Assembly (NCBI GenBank): GCA_043782425.1
Contig: JAYWAM010000307.1
Coordinates: 1-9,576, forward strand
Source: JAYWAM01 sp043782425
Lineage (GTDB): Bacteria > Pseudomonadota > Gammaproteobacteria > Burkholderiales > Usitatibacteraceae
DNA length: 9,576 nt
Direction of reading: 5' to 3'
Within the stretch, counting starts at the first letter, position 1, and each line of letters begins with the position of its first letter. This document shows positions 5,213 to 9,576 of this stretch, one piece after another. Under the pieces are notes generated by a model that worked only from the letters and a program-made list of their open reading frames with translations, made no database searches and had not been told where the DNA came from. The position numbers were made by a program, and so were the translations under genes.

Positions 5213-6961
5213 ATGCCTCAGCCGCTCACAGCTTTCCCTGTACCTAACCGTTTGATTATTGCTTCGCGCGAAAGCCGTCTTGCGCTGGTGCAAAGCGAGT
5301 GGATCGCGCAGTGCCTGCGCGCTTTCTATCCGGCGATGCAAGTCGAGATTCTCGGTATGACCACGCGCGGCGACCAGATTCTTGACCGGCCGCTGGCGCA
5401 GGTCGGCGGCAAGGGGCTGTTCATCAAGGAACTCGAAGTCGCCATGCAGGAAAGGCGCGCCGATATTGCGGTGCATTCCATGAAGGACATGCCGAGCAGT
5501 TTGCCGCCAGGCTTCAGCATGATTGTGGTAGGCGAGCGCGAAGATCCTTTTGACGCATTTGTGTCGAATCGCTACGCTACGCTCGCCGAGCTGCCGCAAG
5601 GCGCGGTGGTGGGCACCAGCAGCTTGCGACGCGAATCACAGTTGCGGCTGCGCTATCCCCACCTGACCATCAAATCACTACGCGGCAATGTGGAAACGCG
5701 CCTGCGCAAGCTTGACCAGGGCGACTACGACGCCATTATTCTCGCCGCAGCCGGTTTGAAGCGCCTCGGGCTGGCGCCGCGCATCCGCGCCACGCTGGCG
5801 CCCGAAGTCAGTCTTCCCGCCATCGGCCAGGGCGCGCTGGCGCTCGAATTTCCCTCTGATCGTGGCGACATCGCAGCCGCGCTACAGCCCTTCGCTCTGG
5901 CCGCTACGACAGCCGCAGTCACGGCGGAGCGCGCGCTCGGCGCCATTCTGCTCGGTAGTTGTGATGTGCCGCTTGCGGCTCATGCAAGCATGCAGGGCGC
6001 GCTGCTGCACCTGCGCGGCTTCATCGGCATGCCCGATGGCTCGCGCTTTGTGCAGACAGAGATTCATGGCGCGCCGCAGGATGCCGCCACACTGGGGCGC
6101 ACTCTGGGTCAACGCATGATAGACGATGGAGCGCAGGAAATCCTCGAACGCCTTGCAACGCTGAGCGTAACCAGCTCTCAGCCACTGCAAGGGTTAGGGG
6201 TTTTGCTCACCCGCCCGGCAAGTCAGGCGCAGCGCACGGCAACGCAATTGCGTGGCGCGGGCGCGGCGGTGTTTGAATTTCCCGCGCTCGAGATTGCGTC
6301 TATTGAAACCGCCCCCGCCCTAGAGAGCGCCCTGGCTGAGCTGCCCACGGCGCACTGGATCATTTTTGTCAGCGCCAACGCGGTTGAGTACGGCATGCCG
6401 CATGTCAAACGCCGTGGCGGGGCGGGGCGCAATACGCGCTTCGCCGCGATTGGTAATGCCACGCGCAGCGCGCTGCTGGAACAGGGACTTAGCAGGGTCA
6501 TCACACCGCTATCGGGCAACGACAGCGAAGCTTTGCTCGCGCACCCCGAATTGCAGCGCGTGGCCGGGCAACATATCATCATTTTTCGCGGTCACAGCGA
6601 AAGTGGCGGGCGCAAATTGTTGGGTGAAGTGCTGAGCAGCCGTGGCGCACTGATTCATAACGCGGAGTGCTACCATCGCAGCGTGCCCGTAGTTGATGCT
6701 CAGTTGCGGGAACGGATATTGAAGGCGTGGGAAAACGGCGCGATTGGCGCGGTGCATGTCATGAGTGTCGAGACGCTGCACAACCTGCTTGCCCTGACGG
6801 GTGAACGTGGACGCGCGCTGTTAGGCGCCACAACAATTGTGACGCCGCATGAACGCATCGCCAAGGTCGCAAATGAATTGGGTTTAGTGAAAACCGTGGT
6901 GTCGGGTTTGAACGATGCCGAATTGATTGCAAGTCTGACGGCATTGAAAACGCCGCGCTAG
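5213..6961 (+). CDS. hemCD: Fused hydroxymethylbilane synthase / uroporphyrinogen-III synthase (HemC-HemD)
   Basis: One 582-residue cytoplasmic protein carries two successive steps of tetrapyrrole synthesis. Residues about 10-315 are HemC (porphobilinogen deaminase), which joins four porphobilinogens into hydroxymethylbilane. Signatures are IASRESRLAL, KGLFIKELE, HSMKDMPS with catalytic Asp92, GTSSLRR (134-140), LRGNVETRL and AIGQGALALE. The dipyrromethane-anchoring cysteine is Cys250 in LLGSCDVPLAAHA. Residues about 328-580 are HemD, which cyclises the product to uroporphyrinogen III: GLGVLLTRPASQAQ, PALEI, IIFVSANAVEYG, AIGNATRSALLEQG, DSEALL, IIIFRGHSESGGRKLL and the C-terminal TPHERIAKVANELG. 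The linker is only about 12 residues. All key residues are present and the frame is unbroken. ATG 5213 lacks a Shine-Dalgarno sequence, but no better start lies before the conserved IASRESR. hemX follows after 26 bases. Confidence 0.95.
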   Translation: MPQPLTAFPVPNRLIIASRESRLALVQSEWIAQCLRAFYPAMQVEILGMTTRGDQILDRPLAQVGGKGLFIKELEVAMQERRADIAVHSMKDMPSSLPPGFSMIVVGEREDPFDAFVSNRYATLAELPQGAVVGTSSLRRESQLRLRYPHLTIKSLRGNVETRLRKLDQGDYDAIILAAAGLKRLGLAPRIRATLAPEVSLPAIGQGALALEFPSDRGDIAAALQPFALAATTAAVTAERALGAILLGSCDVPLAAHASMQGALLHLRGFIGMPDGSRFVQTEIHGAPQDAATLGRTLGQRMIDDGAQEILERLATLSVTSSQPLQGLGVLLTRPASQAQRTATQLRGAGAAVFEFPALEIASIETAPALESALAELPTAHWIIFVSANAVEYGMPHVKRRGGAGRNTRFAAIGNATRSALLEQGLSRVITPLSGNDSEALLAHPELQRVAGQHIIIFRGHSESGGRKLLGEVLSSRGALIHNAECYHRSVPVVDAQLRERILKAWENGAIGAVHVMSVETLHNLLALTGERGRALLGATTIVTPHERIAKVANELGLVKTVVSGLNDAELIASLTALKTPR

Positions 6962-6987
6962 GGAGCTTCTTCGCAGGAAATGGAATC

Positions 6988-8064
6988 ATGAGTGAATTAA
7001 ACAATCTTTCTTTTCAGGAGCAAAGTGCAGCTAAAGCGGCAAGCGCAGCGCTCGCGCCACCCGGCGGCGCTTTGCGTTCGGCTTCATCCTGGCTGGCGCT
7101 GTTTGCAGTGTTACTTTCCCTGATCGCGCTGATCGGCGCTGCATGGCTTTACGTGAACGCCGAAACGCTGCGCCAGACGGTGGGCGAAAAATTGGCCGAC
7201 TCAGGCGCTCAAAGCGGCCAAAACAGCGCAGCGCTCAAGCAGTTGCAGGCGCAGTTCAATGAATCGCAAAGCCGCGTAGCGCAGCTTGAAGGCAAGCTTG
7301 CCGACATGCAGACGCAGCGCATTGCGCTGGAAGAAATGGCGCGCGAGCTGGCGCGCACGCCGGATGACTGGTTACTGGCCGAGATTGAACAAACGCTGGA
7401 CATTGCCGCACAGCAGTTGCAACTGGCGGGCAATGTGCGCGCTGCGGTGACGGCGTTACAGACGGCCGATGCCAGGTTGGCGCGCGCCGATAAAACCCAG
7501 ACCTTGCCGTTGCGCCGCGCGCTAAACAAGGACCTGGAAAAACTCAAGGCGCTGCCGCTGGTGGACGCCAGCGGTATCAGCATCAAGCTCGATAACCTGG
7601 CGAGTCTCGTTGATAGCCTGCCGCTGATAGTGGCGGAATCCGCGCCCAGCGCGCGCAGCGCAGACAAGCAAGGTGCGACGCCGCAAGGCTGGATGCAGCG
7701 CGTGTCGCACGACTTCTGGGATGAAATCAGGCAACTGGTGCGTATCCGTGAAATAGAAGGCGTCGAACTCGCGTTGCTCACGCCCGAGCAAAGCTACTTC
7801 CTGCGCGAAAATCTCAAGTTACGCCTGCTGTCGGCGCGCCACGCCATGCTGGCGCATGACGAGACAAGCTACAAGGAAGACCTTAAGCAGGCGCGCGAAT
7901 GGCTGAACCGCTATTTCGATCCCAAAGCCAAAGTCAACGTTGCCTCATCAGCCCTGCTCAAGCAACTTTCCGAGAGCGCAATCAGCGTTGCGGTTCCCGA
8001 CATCAACGCCAGCATCAACGCCGTGCGCCAGGCGCGCGCGGCGCGTGAAAAACCGGCGCGCTAA
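6988..8064 (+). CDS. hemX: HemX, membrane-anchored haem-operon protein
   Basis: This 358-residue protein belongs to the proteobacterial HemX family, often mislabelled uroporphyrinogen-III C-methyltransferase; no methyltransferase domain is present. A short cytoplasmic N-terminus leads into one transmembrane helix (about 34-57, SWLALFAVLLSLIALIGAAW). A coiled coil rich in Gln, Ala and Leu follows (about 60-122). The family domain comes next, with DDWLLAEIEQTLDIAAQQLQ (126-145), NVRAAVTALQTADARLA, a DFWDEIRQLVRIR strip and LLTPEQSYFLRENLKLRLLS (263-282). The ATG is supported by AGGAAA at 6975-6980. It sits between hemCD and hemY and is surely cotranscribed. Its molecular role is not firmly established; a scaffold or regulatory role for haem enzymes at the membrane is the usual proposal. 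It is unrelated to Bacillus HemX. Confidence 0.92.
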   Translation: MSELNNLSFQEQSAAKAASAALAPPGGALRSASSWLALFAVLLSLIALIGAAWLYVNAETLRQTVGEKLADSGAQSGQNSAALKQLQAQFNESQSRVAQLEGKLADMQTQRIALEEMARELARTPDDWLLAEIEQTLDIAAQQLQLAGNVRAAVTALQTADARLARADKTQTLPLRRALNKDLEKLKALPLVDASGISIKLDNLASLVDSLPLIVAESAPSARSADKQGATPQGWMQRVSHDFWDEIRQLVRIREIEGVELALLTPEQSYFLRENLKLRLLSARHAMLAHDETSYKEDLKQAREWLNRYFDPKAKVNVASSALLKQLSESAISVAVPDINASINAVRQARAAREKPAR

Positions 8065-8076
8065 CGTGCTGCAAAC

Positions 8077-9255
8077 ATGATGAAACCCATTCGCAGCGTC
8101 TTCTGGTTGCTTGGTCTTGCCGCTGTCGCGGTGGCCATTGCGCTTGCCGGCCGTTATAGCCACGGCTATGTGTTATTCATCGTGGCGCCGTATCGCATCG
8201 AGCTGTCGCTCAATCTTGCTTTTGTTTTGCTGGGCGCCGGATTTATTTCTTTTTATTTGCTGGTGCGCCTGATTGTCACAACGTTGCAGATCCCCGACAA
8301 AGTGCGCGCCTACCGCTTGGAAAAATCGCGCAGCACGGCGCGCCAGCTTATCGCCGACGCACTCATTGCGCTGTTCTCCGGGCGCTTCGACAGCGCAGAA
8401 AAGGCCGCGCGCCGCGCCATGGAATATCCCGACACCAAGGACATGGCGGCGACCATAGCCGCCTGGTCGGCGCTGGAGAGCGGTAACGCCGCTGCGGCCA
8501 TTCCTTATCTGGAAAATATTACCGGAGAGAATGCCGCGCGCATGCGCGATGCCTCGCTGGCTTACGTGCAGCTCGCCGAAGGCAAACCGGCTGAGGCGTT
8601 GACTATCCTGAAGCGCTTGCACGGGCTCGACGCCAAGAACCCCGGTGTATTGAAAATGAAACTCGAAGCCGAGCTGGCGGAAAAAGCTTGGGAAGACGTA
8701 CTCGAAACCCTGCCTAAGCTGGTGAAAAGCGGCCTCATGCCCGAATCGGCGGCGGGCCAGATTCGCCTCAACACCGAGCTCAATCTCATCAAGAATAAAT
8801 CCACCAATCTCGATGCCTTGCTCGCAACCTGGAAGGATCTGCCCAGTGCTTCGCGCTTTGATCCCGCAGTGGCTGGCGCAGTAGCGCGCGGATTAAACGC
8901 GCTGGGATGCGGCGAAGAAGCGCGCGAAGTGATCGAGCAAACCCTGGAGCGCGATTGGGACGGAGGCTTGGCGCGCCTGTACGGTGATTGCAAAGGCGAA
9001 TCGACTTTGGCGCAGATCGAACGCGCCGAAAAATGGCTACGCACCCACGCGCGTGACCCGGCGCTGCTGCTGGCGCTAGGCAAACTGTGCATGCGCCAAG
9101 GTTTGTGGGGCAAGGCGCAAAGCTATCTCGAAGCCAGCGTCGCCTTACAGCCCACGCTGGATGCGCACATGACCCTGGCGAATCTGATGGAACGCCTCGG
9201 CAAACCAGCGGAAGCAGTGCGTCATATCCGCCGCAGCGCGGAGCTGGCGGGCTAG
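8077..9255 (+). CDS. hemY: HemY, membrane-anchored TPR protein of the haem operon
   Basis: This 392-residue protein is the proteobacterial HemY, not the Bacillus protoporphyrinogen oxidase of the same name. Two transmembrane helices (about 7-25 and 46-69) enclose the short family motif GRYSHGYVLFIVAPYRIELS (25-44). The rest is an all-helical TPR-like solenoid, with repeat-like helices such as ALIALFSGRFDSAEKAARRA, LAYVQLAEGKPAEALTILKR and LGKLCMRQGLWGKAQSYLEA, facing the cytoplasm by topology. Two ATG codons stand in tandem at 8077 and 8080; no clear ribosome site is visible and the gene begins 12 bases after hemX, so reinitiation is likely. The stop codon TAG is part of a CTAG that forms the left edge of the inserted palindromic element, yet the protein appears full length. 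Its exact function is unsettled; protein-protein scaffolding is suggested by the TPRs. Confidence 0.92.
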   Translation: MMKPIRSVFWLLGLAAVAVAIALAGRYSHGYVLFIVAPYRIELSLNLAFVLLGAGFISFYLLVRLIVTTLQIPDKVRAYRLEKSRSTARQLIADALIALFSGRFDSAEKAARRAMEYPDTKDMAATIAAWSALESGNAAAAIPYLENITGENAARMRDASLAYVQLAEGKPAEALTILKRLHGLDAKNPGVLKMKLEAELAEKAWEDVLETLPKLVKSGLMPESAAGQIRLNTELNLIKNKSTNLDALLATWKDLPSASRFDPAVAGAVARGLNALGCGEEAREVIEQTLERDWDGGLARLYGDCKGESTLAQIERAEKWLRTHARDPALLLALGKLCMRQGLWGKAQSYLEASVALQPTLDAHMTLANLMERLGKPAEAVRHIRRSAELAG

Positions 9256-9414
9256 GAGCCTGTCGGACTTAAAGAATCGTAGCGAAAAAATAGCTGAGCG
9301 AGAACAGTAGTGATTATTTTTTCAGCAATAGTCTTTCCTATTGCTGAAAAAATAAGCGAATTATGGGCCGCTCAGGTATTTTTGCAGCCGATTCCCTTTA
9401 GGTCCGACAGGCTC
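9256..9414. mobile_element. MITE-like palindromic element with IS-type terminal inverted repeats
   Basis: The ends are inverted copies. GAGCCTGTCGGAC at 9256-9268 matches its complement at 9402-9414, and similarity extends inwards (TAAAG then AATCG) to about 9279 and 9389 with one substitution and a 2-base gap. Two further bases match outside on each side. Inner arms pair again: CTGAGCG at 9294-9300 with CGCTCAG at 9369-9375, and an 18-bp stem in the centre. There is no ORF, so it is non-autonomous. The left flank is CTAG (9252-9255) and the right flank CTGG (9415-9418), a possible 4-bp target duplication with one change. CTAG fits the YTAR target of some IS5-family elements; that family assignment is tentative. 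Confidence 0.72.
9314..9355. repeat. Perfect 18-bp hairpin in the centre of the palindromic element
   Basis: Bases 9314-9331 (TTATTTTTTCAGCAATAG) are exactly complementary in reverse to 9338-9355, with a 6-base loop TCTTTC. The T-run lies in the 5' arm and the A-run in the 3' arm on either strand, so it does not have the U-tail of a standard intrinsic terminator. In RNA it would form a very stable hairpin after the hemY stop and could protect the transcript end. Confidence 0.9.
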
Positions 9415-9416
9415 CT

Positions 9417-9576
9417 GGTTCATCATTAGAAAAACGCCAAGCTTTTCCAGACTCACTTGCCTTTGGAAGAGGTTCATTAAGTATTTTCTAAAAGTGAAAT
9501 GAGCCTGAGCGATAAGCTTTCAGGCCATTTTTTTTGATTGAGTTTGCTTGAATATTTTGCTGAAGATTTTGTTACG
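9417..9576. other. AT-rich non-coding tail of the window
   Basis: No gene is visible on either strand from the element to the window end. Apart from the terminator there is one 8-bp hairpin, CTTTTCCA (9442-9449) with TGGAAGAG (9464-9471), without a T-tail. A 7-base direct repeat GGTTCAT occurs at 9417-9423 and 9471-9477. The composition is clearly more AT-rich than the genes to the left. Confidence 0.5.
9496..9535 (+). terminator. Rho-independent terminator of the hem operon
   Basis: The stem GCCTGA (9503-9508) pairs with TCAGGC (9520-9525), with a G-T pair closing the loop. After a one-base bulge (A9502) it extends as GAAATG (9496-9501) against CATTTT. Eight T residues follow at 9528-9535. 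It stands about 240 bases past the hemY stop; removing the inserted element would bring it to about 80 bases, a normal distance. Confidence 0.72.

Noticed and set aside
6988..8064. HemX as a uroporphyrinogen-III C-methyltransferase
   Set aside because: No SAM-methyltransferase motif is present; the name is a long-standing misannotation for this family.
9314..9355. Central hairpin of the element as an intrinsic terminator
   Set aside because: On both strands the T-run is in the 5' arm and an A-run follows the stem core, so the needed U-tail is absent; the hairpin at 9496-9535 fits much better.

Overview
The window is chromosomal DNA that looks betaproteobacterial, possibly of a Nitrosomonadales-like lineage. 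This rests on gene order and protein character (scpB-rluB; a hemC/hemD-hemX-hemY block with proteobacterial HemX and HemY) and on a GC-rich coding background. I could not run a database search, so genus is not claimed.

Layout, all genes on the + strand: (1) positions 2-2277 hold the end of a chromosome-segregation/ribosome-maturation cluster. scpB probably begins just outside the window and overlaps rluB by the four bases ATGA. (2) Positions 2278-5125 hold an accessory stretch: a small GNAT acetyltransferase with a TTG start, a roughly 215-base non-coding gap with short start/stop stubs, a secreted rhodanese-fold protein with no cysteine at all, and a methyl-accepting chemotaxis protein 44 bases behind it. 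(3) Positions 5126-9255 hold a haem-biosynthesis operon: a probable extended -10 promoter, one fused HemC-HemD protein (582 aa), then hemX and hemY with short gaps. (4) Positions 9256-9576 are AT-rich and gene-free. A near-complete palindrome of about 159 bp with IS-like ends sits directly on the hemY stop codon, followed by a convincing rho-independent terminator at about 9496-9535.

How they work together: ScpB serves the SMC-ScpAB condensin complex, and RluB modifies 23S rRNA. The fused HemCD protein would turn porphobilinogen into uroporphyrinogen III through the unstable intermediate hydroxymethylbilane, with HemX and HemY as membrane-anchored accessory proteins. The rhodanese-like protein and the chemoreceptor may form a periplasmic binding-protein/receptor pair; this is inference from adjacency and a shared compartment.

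The most unusual points are the cysteine-free rhodanese beside a chemoreceptor, the HemC-HemD fusion, an acidic insertion of about 50 residues inside the RluB catalytic domain plus an RPPR repeat tail, the palindromic element at the hemY stop, and a small minus-strand ORF with a very strong ribosome binding site facing away from hemC. No CRISPR array, defence system, tRNA or rRNA gene was seen.
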